A DNA stretch of 64,000 nucleotides from JACVRM01 sp963817375 (GTDB taxonomy: Bacteria; Actinomycetota; Thermoleophilia; Gaiellales; Gaiellaceae), in NCBI GenBank assembly GCA_963817375.1, contig CAWFOB010000005.1, positions 434,001 through 498,000 on the forward strand, read 5' to 3'. The notes below the pieces were generated by a model. It was not told where the DNA came from. It searched no databases and saw only the letters and a program-made list of their open reading frames with translations. Shown in pieces: positions 34,683 to 48,252 of this stretch. The position numbers and the translations under genes were made by a program. Within the stretch, counting starts at the first letter, position 1. Every line of letters starts with the position of its first letter.

Positions 34683-34730
34683 CCGCTGGCACGTAGCCTC
34701 CCCCCTTTGGGGGATCCGGCGTGCCGGCGG
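34683..34730. terminator. large two-part hairpin between convergent sORF and luxR
   Basis: Outer stem 34683-34693 with 34720-34730 (11 bp, one T-G pair) encloses an inner stem TCCCCC (34699-34704) with GGGGGA (34709-34714). It lies between the 25-residue ORF and the stop of the convergent luxR gene at 34753, so it may serve as a bidirectional terminator. Confidence 0.6.
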
Positions 34731-34752
34731 CAACGGCTGAGACCTAGCCCGA

Positions 34753-35148
34753 CTAAGTGATAAGGCCGCGGCGAAAGCCGACGGCAACTGCGTGTGCCCG
34801 CGAACGGGCCTGCAGCTTCGCCAGCAGATGGCGGACGTGCGACTTGACTGTCTCCTCCGAGAGAAACAGGCGAACGCCGATCTCCCGGTTGACGAGCCCG
34901 TCGCAGATCAGCTGCAGCACTTCGATCTCGCGCGGCGTGGGCTCCTGCTCCAGCTCCTTCAGCGGCGCGGCGAACGGGATGATCGCCGCCGTCGAGCCTT
35001 CGTCATCGGCCCCTCGGCGTGCGGCCACCTCGTCAAAGCGACGCGAGTGGTCCATGTAGCGGGAGAGGATCTCCTTGCGCTCAGCAGCGTCCACGCTGTG
35101 CGTATCGGCCTTGCGGTAGGGGCGCTTTAGGCGAGTCCCATCCCCCAT
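34753..35148 (-). CDS. LuxR-type HTH regulator
   Basis: A 131-residue protein: about 65 unrecognised charged residues (DHSRRFDEVAARRGADDEG), then a LuxR/NarL DNA-binding domain with PTPREIEVLQLICDGLVNRE and EETVKSHVRHLLAKLQARSR. No receiver domain. The ATG at 35148 sits in the loop of an inverted repeat TCCCC (35141-35145) / GGGGA (35153-35157), perhaps an autoregulatory operator; GTG near 35099 is an alternative start. It lies downstream of the oppF-type gene on the same strand. Confidence 0.75.
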   Translation of the reverse strand: MGDGTRLKRPYRKADTHSVDAAERKEILSRYMDHSRRFDEVAARRGADDEGSTAAIIPFAAPLKELEQEPTPREIEVLQLICDGLVNREIGVRLFLSEETVKSHVRHLLAKLQARSRAHAVAVGFRRGLIT

Positions 35149-35188
35149 ACCAGGGGAATCACGCTGTTTTGCGGCCTAGCTGTACCGG

Positions 35189-37297
<2,109 letters not shown>

Positions 37298-37305
<8 letters not shown>

Positions 37306-38206
37306 GGCCTCGCAGCTTCGGGTCGAGCGCCTCGCGGAGCCCGTCGCCGATCAGGTTGAACGCGAGCACCGAGATCAGGATCGCGATGCCCGGGATGATG
37401 GCGAGGAACGGGCTCGAGACGAGGTAGTCGTTCGCGTGGGTCAGCATCGACCCCCACTCCGCCGTCGCCGGGTCGGGCAGCGCGAGCCCGAGGAAGCCGA
37501 GGCCGGCGACGTCGATGATCGCCGTCGCCATCGACAGCGTCGCCTGCACGATGACCGGCGAGATCGCGTTCGGTATGACGTGCGCGACGAGGATGCTCGG
37601 GTTGCGCACGCCGACCGCGCGCGCGGCGAGCACGTAGTCGCTCTCGCGCTGCGCCAGGATCGACCCACGCAGAAGCCGGGCGAAGATCGGCACCTGGACG
37701 ATGCCGACCGCGAGCATCACGTTTCTCAGCCCGGGGCCGAGCAGCGCCACCAGGCCGATCGCGAACAGGAAGCCGGGAATCGCAAGCATCACGTCCATGC
37801 AGCGCATGATCACGGAGTCGGTCTTGCCGCCGATGTAGCCGGCGAGGCTGCCGAGCACGAGGCCGATCGACAGGCCGATCGACACGGTGACGACGCCGAC
37901 GAGGAGCGAGATCCGCGCGCCGAAGAGGATGCGCGCGAACTCGTCGCGTCCGTTCACGTCGACGCCGAACCAGTACTTGCTCGACGGGCCGGTCGGGAAC
38001 CCGTTCCTCAGCGCGTCGTAGTGCGGAGTGGTGGGACTGTGCTGGGCGATGAGAGGCGCAAAGGTCGCCGACAGCACGATGATCGCGACGGTGACGAATC
38101 CGACCATCGCCCCCGGGTTGCGCACGAAGCGGTGCATCGCGTCGCGCCACAGCCCGGTCGGCTGCTCGAGGGCGATCTCGGCGGCTTCGAGGCTGGCGAT
38201 CGACAT
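37298..38206 (-). CDS. Opp/Dpp ABC transporter permease, OppC-type
   Basis: Inner-membrane permease of 302 residues, the only member of this operon without a frameshift. N-terminal helix in NPGAMVGFVTVAIIVLSATF, the family segment YWFGVDVNGRDEFARILFGA, and the EAA-type loop RESDYVLAARAVGVRNPSIL (AARAVG form), with LGFLGLALPDPATAEWGSML before the last helices. ATG at 38206, two bases after the OppB-type stop codon. Confidence 0.9.
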
Positions 38207-38208
38207 CG

Positions 38209-39220
38209 CTACGAGTACCTGATCCGTGGGTTGATGACGGCGTACAGGATGTCGACGACCAGGTTCACGAGGACGAAGACGATCGCCAGGAACATGATCC
38301 CGCCCTCGAGCACCGGGTAGTCGCGGTTCGAGATGCCGTCGGCCAGCCACGAGCCCATGCCCGGGTAGGCGAAGATCGTCTCGGTCAGCACCGCGCCGCG
38401 AGAGCAGCAGGCCGACCTGGAGGCCGAGGACCGTGGTGATCGGCAGGAGCGCGTTGCGCAGCACGTGGCGCCTGTCGACGCTCGCGCGGCGGCAAGCCCT
38501 TCGCGCGCGCTGTGCGCACGTAGTCCTCGTTCTGGACGTCGAGCACCGACGCGCGGGTGATGCGCACGATGATCGCGAGCGGGATCGAGCCGAGCGCGAT
38601 CGCGGGCAGGATCAGGTGCTTGAACGAGTCCCACAACGCGGCCGGATCCCGCTCGATGATCGCGTCCAGGAAGTAGAAGTTCGTCGGGTGCTGGCGCGTC
38701 GCGAGGATGTCCTCGCGGCCGACGCGTCGGCAACCAGCCGAGCCTGACGGCGAAGATGTACTTCAGGATGATCGCGAGGAAGAAGACGGGGATCGAGACC
38801 CCCAGCAGTGATAAGAACAACGTCGCGTGGTCCGACTGTCCCCCCGTGGCGTTTCGCGGCGACGAACCCGAGCGGGATGCCGACCGCGGTGGCGAAGATC
38901 ATCGCCATGAACGCCAGCTCGATGGTGGCCGGGAAGCGCGTCTTGATCTCCGTCGTGACGGTGCGTCGCGAGGCGATGCTCGTGCCGAGGTCGCCCTCGA
39001 GCAGCGACCGGACGTACTTCACGTACTGAACCGGCAGACGGCTGGTTGAGGCCGAACTGCTGCCTTGTACTGCTTGACCAGCGCGGGCGTGGAGCGCTCG
39101 CCGAGCAGCGCGTCCGTCGGCCCTCCCGGGAGGTCGTGCACCCAGAAGAAGATGAGGATCGAGACGCCCGAAGAGGATCGGGATGAGAGCCAGCAGCCGG
39201 CGAACGACGAAACGCAGCAT
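38209..39220 (-). CDS. Opp/Dpp ABC transporter permease, OppB-type (frameshifted)
   Basis: About 337 residues with the OppB plan: MLRFVVRRLLALIPILF at the start, YVKYVRSLLEGDLGTSIASR, RFPATIELAFMAMIFATAVG, SIPVFFLAIILKYIFAVRLG, QNEDYVRTARAKGL in the EAA loop, and ETIFAYPGMGSWLADGISNR near the end. The pieces lie in three frames, with breaks near 39.17, 39.04, 38.85, 38.73, 38.49 and 38.40 kb. Adjacent to oppC and oppA in the usual order, so a full gene is probably present in the organism. Confidence 0.8.
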
Positions 39221-39250
39221 GTCGCTCGCCGGCTGTTCTAGCTCAGCTTC

Positions 39251-40910
39251 CTACTGGCCGCCGACCGAGGTGTTGCCGAACCACACGCCACCCGTGGGGG
39301 TCGCGACGAGGTTCGCCACCTTCTTCTGCGCGCCGAGCGCCGGCGTCGCGTTCACGTACGGCACGGCCGGGACGGACTTCGAGAGCAAGATGCTCGCCTT
39401 CTGGTACATGGCGGTGCGCGTCTTGAGGTTGGTCTCGTCCGCAGCCTTCTGCAGCAGCGTCTGGATCTGGTTGTTCCTCCAGCCGAACTGCGGGCTGAAC
39501 GTCTTGAAGAACGTCCCGACGAAGTTGTCGGGATCGCCGAAGTCGCCCGTCCAGCCGATGAGGTTGAGGTCACCGGCCGTCCCGGCGTTCACCTTCGAGA
39601 CGTAGTCCGGGCGCCACGGAGCGCTCTGTCACCGTGACCTTGAAGCCCGAGTTCTCGAGGCTTGCCGCGAACGCCTCGAAGTTCCGCTGCGGGTCCGGCA
39701 TGTACGGCCGCGACACGCCCGTCGGGTACCAGAACTCGACCGGCACCGGCAGCGTCAGGCCGGCCTGCTTGAGCAGCGCCTTGGCCTTGTCCGGGTTGTA
39801 CGGGTACTTCACGACCTTGCTCGTCCAGCCGAAGAGCCCCTTCGGCAGGAACTGGTCCGCGACCGTGCCCGGTGCCGTAGTAGAAGTTCTTCACCACGGA
39901 CTGCCGGTCGAGGCCGTAGGCGACGGCCTGGCGCACGAGCTTGTTGTTGAACGGCGCGTGCGCCGAGTTGATCGTCACGTAGGCGACGTTGAACGCCGGC
40001 CGCTTGACGACCTTCAGGTTGCTGTTGCCCTGAATGGTCGGCACGTCCTGCGGAGCCACCAGGTCGTACGCGTTCGACGTCACCGGTCTGCAGCGCCTGC
40101 AGCCGGGCCGTGTTCGCGGAGATCGGGCGGATGATCAGCCGGTCGAGCTTCGCCTTCGGGCCCCAGTAGGTCGGGTTCCGCACAGCTCGAGCTTCTGGCC
40201 GATCGTCCACGAGACGAACTGGTACGGGCCGGTGCCCGTCGGGTGGCTGAACCCGTACGAGCCCGTCGCCTTGAACGCGCCGTCCGAGATCGAGCCCTGG
40301 TCGGCGCCGTACTTGCTCATCGCCGTCGGGCTCTGCATCGCGAACGCCTGCAGCACGAGCCAGTTGATGAACGTGCCCGTCGCGTGGTTCAGGTTGACGA
40401 CCGCCGTCGAGGTGCCCTTGGCGGCGCAGCTCTTGTACAGCGGCGGTCGAGAGCGTCGAGCTCCCGTTGTTCTTGAAGCCGCCGAACGCAGCCTGGTAGT
40501 AGTAGGTCGCGCCCGCGTCCTGGAACGGACCCGTCCAGTTGTACCAGCGGTTGAAGTTCGCGCACACGGCCTTGGCGTTGAACGCCGTGCCGTCCGTGAA
40601 CTTCACGCCCGGACGCAGCGTGAACGTCCAGGTCTTGCCACCGTTCGACGGCGTCCACTTCGTCGCCAGGTCGGGCACGAGCTGGAGCGTGCCCGGCTTG
40701 AGCTTCACCAGCGTCTCGAACATCTGCTCCGTGGCCCGGAACGACTCGCCGTCAGAGACGAGCGCCGGATCCAGCAGCGTCGGGTCCGCGGCACCGGCGA
40801 ACACGAGCGTGCCGCCGCGCATGTGTGCTCTTGACGGCAGCCGTCGCCGTCGCTGCCAGCACGGCAGCGAGCACGACCCCGAGCAAGAAGTGCAGTCCTT
40901 TACCCCTCAC
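39251..40910 (-). CDS. family-5 solute-binding protein, OppA-type (frameshifted)
   Basis: Extracytoplasmic ligand-binding lipoprotein-like subunit of the importer, about 550 residues. GTG start at 40910 with AAAGGAG five bases upstream; signal peptide LHFLLGVVLAAVLAATATAA. Mature part: GGTLVFAGAADPTLLDPALV, KTWTFTLRPGVKFTDGTAFN, NVAYVTINSAHAPFNNKLVR and the C-terminal IGWTGDFGDPDNFVGTFFKT. Breaks near 40.83, 40.44, 40.19, 40.08, 39.87 and 39.62 kb. Family 5 binds oligopeptides, nickel, glutathione or oligosaccharides; peptide is the default guess. Confidence 0.8.
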
Positions 40911-41028
40911 ACACTCACTCCTTTCGCTTCCTCCATGCCTGCTCCGCGAGAGAGCGGCAAGTATCAAGAAGATGTGACGCGGCGGCAAGGCTGCGGTTAG
41001 TTAAGCGTAGAAACGAACAGCCGCCCGA

Positions 41029-41055
41029 GGAGGCGGCCCCGAGCAGGCCGCCTCC
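41029..41055 (-). terminator. terminator after sigma factor gene
   Basis: Ten-bp GC-rich stem GGAGGCGGCC (41029-41038) with GGCCGCCTCC (41046-41055), seven-base loop, 30 bases past the sigma gene stop. It separates the sigma gene from the oppA-type gene downstream on the same strand. Confidence 0.65.
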
Positions 41056-41084
41056 GCGGTGAGGCTGGCTATTTCGCGCTGTAT

Positions 41085-42214
41085 CTAGGCCGCTGCGACG
41101 GAGATCATGTCGCGCAGCGCCGAGAGGCGCGCAAGCGCCTGGCCCTCGAGCTGGCGGACACGCTCACGCGTGAGATCGAGCTCGTGGCCGATCGCCTCGA
41201 GCGTCCACGGCTCGCCCTCGAACCCGAAGCGGAGCTCGAGGATGCGGCGCTCCCGCTCGGGCAGCGCGTCCAGTGCCTTGCGGACGCCCTGGCGGCGGAG
41301 CGACTCCTCGGCCTCGTCGAACGGGTCGGCGGCCTCGCGGTCGGCGAACAGGTCTCCGAGCTCGCCCTCGTCGTCCGCGCCCACCGTCTGGTTGAGCGAC
41401 ACCGACGCGTGCGCGGCGCCGAGCGCCTCGTCGACGTGCTGCATCGGCAGGCCCGTCGCCTCGGCGAGCTCGTCCTTCGTCGCCTCGCGGCCCAGCTCGA
41501 CCTCGAGCCGGCGCGCGGCGCGCGACAGCTTCTGCTGGCGCTCGACCACGTGCACCGGCACGCGGATCGTGCGCGCGTGATTCGCCACGGCACGCTGCAC
41601 CGACTGGCGGATCCACCAGGTCGCGTACGTCGAGAACTTGAGCCGCGGCGCCAGTCGAACTTCTCGACGGCGCGGTTCAGCCCGAGCGTCCCCTCCTGGA
41701 TCAGGTCCAGGAACGGCACGCCCAGACCGCGATAGCCCTTCGCGATCGACACGACCAGGCGCAGGTTCGACTCGATCATCCGCCGCTTGGCGGTCGGCGT
41801 CGCCGCGCTCGATCGCCTTCGCGAGCGTGACCTCCTCGGCGGCGGTCAGCAGCTTGTGGCGGCCGACGTCGGCGAGGAAGAGCTGCAGGCTGTCTGCGGC
41901 GCCCGGCAGGACGTCCGCCGGGTCCGGGGTGCTCGACTCCGCCGGGGCCGCGGCTTCCTCGGCCGTCGGCGCCTCGGGCGCAGCCGCTGCCGGCTCGCCG
42001 ATCTCGAGGCCGATCGCCTCGAGCTCGCGCGTCAGCTGCTCGAGGTCGTCCTCGGCGTTCAGCTCGTGCTCGAGCGCGAAGCGCCTCGAGCTCGGCGGGC
42101 TCGACGCACCCGCGCTCCTCTGCGCGCCACCACCATCGTGCGGCCTGCTTCCGTTTCGAGCAATTCGTGCAGCTGATTCTGCGTCAAGTGCCTCTCAATC
42201 GTCCTTTCAGTCAC
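41085..42214 (-). CDS. sigA: RNA polymerase primary-type sigma factor (frameshifted)
   Basis: Sigma-70 factor of about 376 residues. An acidic N-terminal part with HELLETEAGRTMV and HELNAEDDLEQL, region 1.2 DSLQLFLADVGRHKLLTAAE, region 2 MIESNLRLVVSIAKGYRGLG, GVPFLDLIQEGTLGLNRAVE, KFDWRRG then LKFSTYATWWIRQSVQRAVA, region 3, and region 4 RERRILELRFGFEGEPWTLE with LTRERVRQLEGQALARL. The -10-recognition helix is of the RpoD/SigA type. Single-base breaks near 41643, 41790 and 42080. GTG 42214 chosen. Could be the principal or a second RpoD-like factor. Confidence 0.85.
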
Positions 42215-42469
42215 GGGTCTCGGGGGTTCCCACTCTACGACGTTCTTCGGACTGCCTTCGCTCCGGACTTTGGCTCGATTGGGTGAAACTTTCGTGAACG
42301 CAGGAATAAGTTCGTTCCTGCGAGTGCAACGGTTTCCGCCGCCTGCCTATTCCGCCCGACGCACTGACGGTCCGCGGATGGACGACGGCACTGATGAGTT
42401 CCTACCACTCTCAGACGTCGCCGTGTGAAAGGGTTTGTTACGCCCGTGCGAAGGGTCGCTCGGAGCGAA
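42215..42469. other. topB-sigA spacer with small hairpin
   Basis: Non-coding spacer upstream of the sigma gene, visibly less GC-rich than the genes. It holds a perfect seven-bp inverted repeat GCAGGAA (42300-42306) / TTCCTGC (42315-42321). It presumably contains the sigma gene promoter; I see no convincing consensus -35/-10 pair. Confidence 0.4.
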
Positions 42470-44735
<2,266 letters not shown>

Positions 44736-44816
44736 GCGGCTGAGGGTAGCGGAGTAGTCGGCGAATTGCCGGTTCATCGGCTCGATGTCGTGACGGGGAC
44801 GCTACGGTGCCGCCTC

Positions 44817-45431
44817 GTGCACGTCTCGAAGGCGTACCTCGCGATCGGAGTCCTGAGTTGGCCGTTGCTGAGGGGACTCCTGCGCGTGACGCCACGGGGG
44901 AAGGAGAAGCTGCCCAAGGGTGGCTTCGTGCTCTCGGCCAACCACCACTCGAACTTCGACCCCTGGGCGCTCGGCTTCCCGCTCTTCCCCGATCGCCAGG
45001 TGCGGTTCATGGCCAAGGCCGAGCTCTTCAAGCCGGTGCTCGGGTCGATTCTGCGCTCCGCCGGCGCGTTTCCCGTGCGCCGCGGCGAGGGCGACCACGA
45101 AGGCGATCGAGACGGCCGTCGAGCTCGCGCGCGCGGGCGAGATCGTCGCCATGCTACCCCGAGGGCACCCGGCGCGAGAAGGGCATCAAGAAGAAGCGCA
45201 AGGCGGGCCGGCACACCGGCGCGGCGCGCGATCGCGCTGGCCGCGGGCGTCCCGCTCGTCCCCGCCGCGATCGGCGGCACCGACCGGCTCTCGCAGTTCC
45301 CGCGCGTGAAGGTGATCTACGGCGACCCGATCCCGCTCGACGACCTGGCCGACCAGGACAAGCGCCGCGCGTCGATCGAGGCCACCGAACGGCTGATCAA
45401 AGCGATCGCAGAGCTCGAGCAGCAGCTGTGA
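44817..45431 (+). CDS. plsC: 1-acylglycerol-3-phosphate acyltransferase (two indels)
   Basis: Phospholipid synthesis enzyme of about 205 residues, at the membrane. GTG start; hydrophobic N-terminus AYLAIGVLSWPLLRGLL, catalytic NHHSNFDPW (HxxxxD box), MAKAELFKPVLGSILRSAGA, FPVRRGEGD, then out of frame ELARAGEIVAML, EGTRREKGIKKKRKAGRHTG, and back in frame with ALAAGVPLVPAAIGGTDRL. Compensating indels lie near 45.10, 45.16 and 45.23 kb. Divergent from topB; its end overlaps the exonuclease start. Confidence 0.85.
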   Translation: MHVSKAYLAIGVLSWPLLRGLLRVTPRGKEKLPKGGFVLSANHHSNFDPWALGFPLFPDRQVRFMAKAELFKPVLGSILRSAGAFPVRRGEGDHEGDRDGRRARARGRDRRHATPRAPGARRASRRSARRAGTPARRAIALAAGVPLVPAAIGGTDRLSQFPRVKVIYGDPIPLDDLADQDKRRASIEATERLIKAIAELEQQL

Positions 45432-46265
45432 CCAAGCCGCTGCTCGCGGTCGACGGCGACTCGTTCGCCCACCGCGCGCTACCACGGCCTGCCGTAGACG
45501 ATCACCCGCGCCGAGGGCAAGCGGGCGGGCGCGATCGTCGGCTTCACGAACATGCTGCGTCGGACTGTGGGAGCAGGCCGACCCGCGGTCGGTCGTCGTC
45601 GGCTGGGACACGCTGACGGTGCCGACGTACCGCACGAGGCGTTCGCCCCGCTACCAGTCGCGGGCGCGAGTTCGACGACTCGCTGCTGGAGCAGCTCGAC
45701 CTCCTCCCCGAGCTCGTCGAGGCGCTCGGCTTCGTACGCCGCGAAGGCGCCCGGCTACGAGGCCGACGACTTCCTCGGCGCGGCGGTCGCGTCGAGGAGG
45801 GGCGAGGCGGCACCGTCCTCGTCGCCACGTCCGACCGGGACATGTTCCAGCTCGCGAGCGAGCGGACGACGATGCTGCAGCCGCGGCGAGGGCGTGTCGG
45901 ACATCGAGCGCGATCGGGCCGGCCGCAGGTGCGCGAGCGGTACGGCGTCGAGCCGGCGCAGGTGCCCGACTTCATCGCGCTGCGCGGCGACCCGTCGGAC
46001 AAGCTGCCCGGCGCGCGCGGCGTCGGGGCGAAGACGGCGGCGACACTGCTCAAGCAGTACGGCTCGCTGGAGGAGGCGCTCGAGGCGGGCCGCTTCAGCG
46101 CCGATCGCAGAGGATCTTCGGCTCTACCGGCGAATCGCTACGGTCGACGCCTCCGCCCCCCTTCCCTCCCTCAACGATCGATCACCAACGTGGGCGGAGG
46201 CGTCGGCTCTCGTGCGCTCGTGGGGGCTGAACCAGCTGGCCGAACGGCTGGCCGCCCGGGCCTAG
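45428..46265 (+). CDS. 5'-3' exonuclease domain protein, PolA N-domain type (frameshifted)
   Basis: About 279 residues when indels are bridged: TKPLLAVDGDSFAHRA at the N-terminus, GAIVGFTNML, SVVVGWDTLTVPTYRHEAFA, GYEADDFLGAAVA, LVATSDRDMFQLASERTTML, VPDFIALRGDPSDKLPGARG and VGAKTAATLLKQYGSLEEAL. These are the metal-binding acidic and helix-three-turn-helix parts of the FEN1/PolA exonuclease fold. There is no polymerase domain, so it is a stand-alone flap-type nuclease. GTG overlaps the plsC stop. Breaks near 45.48, 45.56, 45.65, 45.74, 45.80, 45.90 and 46.1 kb. Confidence 0.8.
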
Positions 46266-47117
46266 TGGATCTGCTCGTCGACACCGGTCCTCGCCGACCT
46301 GCATCCGACCGGGCACCACCCCGACGCGCCCTCGCGGTACGCGGCGCTGCTCGACCACTTCGGCGAGTGGCGGCGTGGTGAGGCTGCGTCCGTCGACGAC
46401 GTCGAGCTGCTGCCACGACCCGGCGTACGTGGCGCAGGTCGCCGCGGTGGACGGGCCGACGTGGCTGGACGGCGACACGATCGCGACCGAGACGTCGTAC
46501 CAGGCCGCGCTGATCGCGGCGGGGCTCGCGATCGAGGCGGCGCGGTCGGGCGGGTTCGCGCTCGTGCGGCCGCCGGGCCACCACGCGCTCCGCGAGCGGG
46601 CGATGGGCTTCTGCCTCTTCGGCAACGTCGCCATGGCCGCGCGGCGGCTGCTGCACGACGGCGACGCGGGGCGGGTGGCGATCGTCGACTGGGACGTGCA
46701 CCACGGCAACGGCACGCAGGCGATCCTGGAGAACGACGAGAGCGTCTTCTTCGTCTCGCTGCACCAGTGGCCGTTCTACCCGGGCAGCGGCGGTCCGCTC
46801 GACCAGGGGCCGACGACGCTGAACGTCCCGCTGTCCGGCCGGGTCCGGAGACGAGGAGTACGCACGCGTGTTCGCGCGACACGGTCGAGCCGGCGGTCGC
46901 CCGCTTCGCGCCCGACCTGGTCCTGGTGTCGGCCGGCTTCGACGCACACAAGGACGACCCGCTGGCAGAGATGCGAGTCACCGAGGACGGCTTCCGAGAG
47001 CTGGCACGGCGCAGCAAGGCGCTGGCGCCCCGCTGCGGCGCCGTGCTGGAAGGCGGCTACAACGTCGCGACCCTGCCGCGCCTGGTGGAAGCCGCCCTGG
47101 AGGGCTTCAACGCCTAA
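46265..47117 (+). CDS. histone-deacetylase-family hydrolase (frameshifted)
   Basis: Zinc amidohydrolase of the arginase/HDAC fold, about 283 residues. GTG start shares its first G with the exonuclease TAG. LVRPPGHHALRERAMGFCLF carries the catalytic His pair, IVDWDVHHGNGTQAI and SAGFDAHKDDPLAEM the zinc ligands, and VLEGGYNVATLPRLVEA the C-terminal motif. Bacterial relatives deacetylate acetylpolyamines, acetoin-related AcuC targets or similar; substrate not evident. Breaks near 46.29, 46.41 and 46.85 kb. Confidence 0.82.
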
Positions 47118-47131
47118 CGGCGGAGGGGCGA

Positions 47132-47148
47132 GGGAACCGCAGGTTCCC
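47132..47148. repeat. inverted repeat GGGAACC/GGTTCCC
   Basis: Seven-bp perfect arms 47132-47138 and 47142-47148, loop GCA, followed on the plus strand by an A-run. Fifteen bases past the HDAC-family stop, so possibly part of its termination, though a T-run is absent. Confidence 0.55.
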
Positions 47149-47305
47149 AAAAAAAGACGCCCTCGGCAGACCATCAACAACCGCCGCCGAAGCCGGACTT
47201 GCTCCGGCGAGAGGCACACCCCCGAGAGGCAACCAAGGGCATCACGGCACCAGCCGCCGGCTCCTGAACCAACAGCACCACGCCCCCGCCCGCAAGGAGG
47301 GGGCA

Positions 47306-47332
47306 TACGGGGGAACCAGGGGTTCCCCCGTA
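47306..47332. repeat. perfect 12-bp inverted repeat
   Basis: Arms TACGGGGGAACC (47306-47317) and its complement (47321-47332), loop AGG. Contains the same GGGAACC core as the hairpin at 47132. Confidence 0.65.
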
Positions 47333-47338
47333 AAGAAA

Positions 47339-47365
47339 GCGGCCGGCTCTTATGGAGCCGGCCGC
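47339..47365. repeat. perfect 11-bp inverted repeat
   Basis: Arms GCGGCCGGCTC (47339-47349) and GAGCCGGCCGC (47355-47365), five-base loop; six bases after the preceding hairpin, so the two would stack in one RNA. Confidence 0.65.
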
Positions 47366-47490
47366 CAGAATGGGCCACCACGTCCGTACCACGGCTCCTC
47401 CGGGTCAGGTTCCCTGAAGAGCGTTCTGTACTTGCACTATCGGCGGACCGGTGCGGTCTGTCATCGCCCATGTGCCCCCAGCGGCTGGCG

Positions 47491-47524
47491 AACCGGTATC
47501 CCCCGTGGTGGGGGATATCCGGTT
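47491..47524 (-). terminator. 14-bp hairpin after response regulator
   Basis: AACCGG plus TATCCCCC (47491-47504) pairs with GGGGGATA plus CCGGTT (47510-47517, 47519-47524), one bulged T at 47518, loop GTGGT. It begins 11 bases beyond the regulator stop codon. Its CCCCC/GGGGG core recurs beside the luxR gene at 34.7 kb. Confidence 0.65.
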
Positions 47525-47534
47525 CGACCCGTTC

Positions 47535-48209
47535 TTAGAAGCCGCCGCTGGCGGTCGCCGGCCGGTAGTCTCTCGCCCGCGCGAGGACCTCGAGGGCCTC
47601 GCGGCGGGACGAGACGTTCAGCTTGCGAAGCAGGCTCTTCACGTGCGACCGCACGGTGTGCTCGGAGATGAAGAGCCGTCGAGCGATGTCATCGGTACCC
47701 AGATGCTCGTCGAGCAGGAGCAGGACCTCCAGCTCACGCGCCGAGAGGACGTTGGCGATCGCCTGCGGGACGCCCGAGTCGCGGTGCCCGCCTGCGCGGA
47801 CCTGATCGAGCAGGCGCCGTGCAGCCTGGCCGGACAGTGCCGCCTCCCCGCGCGCGACCGCGTGCAGGAACTCGACGATGCGGTCCGGCGGCTCGGTCTT
47901 GAGCAGGTAGCCGGAGGCGCCGCCGCGGATCGCGGCGAGCAGGTTCTCCTGCGCCTCCGACGAGGTCAGCACGACCACCTCGGCGGTCGGGGCGGCCTCC
48001 TTCAGCGACGGCAGCGCCTCGAGCCCGTCGATCTCCGGCATGGAGAGGTCGAGCAGGATGAGCTGCGGCTGAAGACGGCGTGCCGCTTCGATCGCTTCGC
48101 GTCCGTCGGACGCCTCGCCGACCACGTCGAAGCCGTGGCCGGTCAGCAGCGCCGCGAGTGCCTCGCGGGTGAGCGGATGGTCATCAACGACCAGGATTCT
48201 CGTAGCCAC
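47535..48209 (-). CDS. NarL/LuxR-family response regulator
   Basis: A 224-residue two-component regulator. Receiver domain: ATRILVVDDHPLTREALAAL at the start, phosphoacceptor Asp in LILLDLSMPEIDG, Thr/Ser in VVVLTSSEA and Lys in GYLLKTEPPDRI. Output: LuxR helix-turn-helix SARELEVLLLLDEHLGTDDI with ISEHTVRSHVKSLLRKLNVS. GTG 48209 begins the receiver; a TTG at 48251 would add 14 residues. Transcribed divergently from the histidine kinase gene, with which it surely pairs. Confidence 0.9.
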   Translation of the reverse strand: MATRILVVDDHPLTREALAALLTGHGFDVVGEASDGREAIEAARRLQPQLILLDLSMPEIDGLEALPSLKEAAPTAEVVVLTSSEAQENLLAAIRGGASGYLLKTEPPDRIVEFLHAVARGEAALSGQAARRLLDQVRAGGHRDSGVPQAIANVLSARELEVLLLLDEHLGTDDIARRLFISEHTVRSHVKSLLRKLNVSSRREALEVLARARDYRPATASGGF

Positions 48210-48212
48210 CTC

Positions 48213-48248
48213 CCCCTTATCGGCGGCGACGGGTCTGCCGATTAGGGG
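48213..48248. promoter_or_regulatory. inverted repeat in the kinase/regulator spacer
   Basis: CCCCTTATCGGC (48213-48224) and GCCGATTAGGGG (48237-48248), 11 of 12 bases complementary, 12-base centre. It fills the 43-base gap between the divergent starts, so it is a strong candidate operator for the regulator itself. Confidence 0.55.
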
Positions 48249-48252
48249 CAAT

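Larger units (their letters stand above)
47118..47534. other. 417-base non-coding region packed with hairpins
   Basis: No convincing ORF. It holds four perfect or near-perfect inverted repeats, listed separately, and lies between the HDAC-family gene (plus) and the response regulator (minus). The core GGGAACC...GGTTCCC occurs twice, 180 bases apart. It could encode a structured RNA or be two stacked termination regions. Confidence 0.5.

Noticed and set aside
47118..47534. tmRNA, RNase P RNA or SRP RNA
   Set aside because: I looked for tmRNA ends, the RNase P conserved core and the SRP GGAAGGAAGCAG loop and found none; GGGTCAGG alone is not enough.
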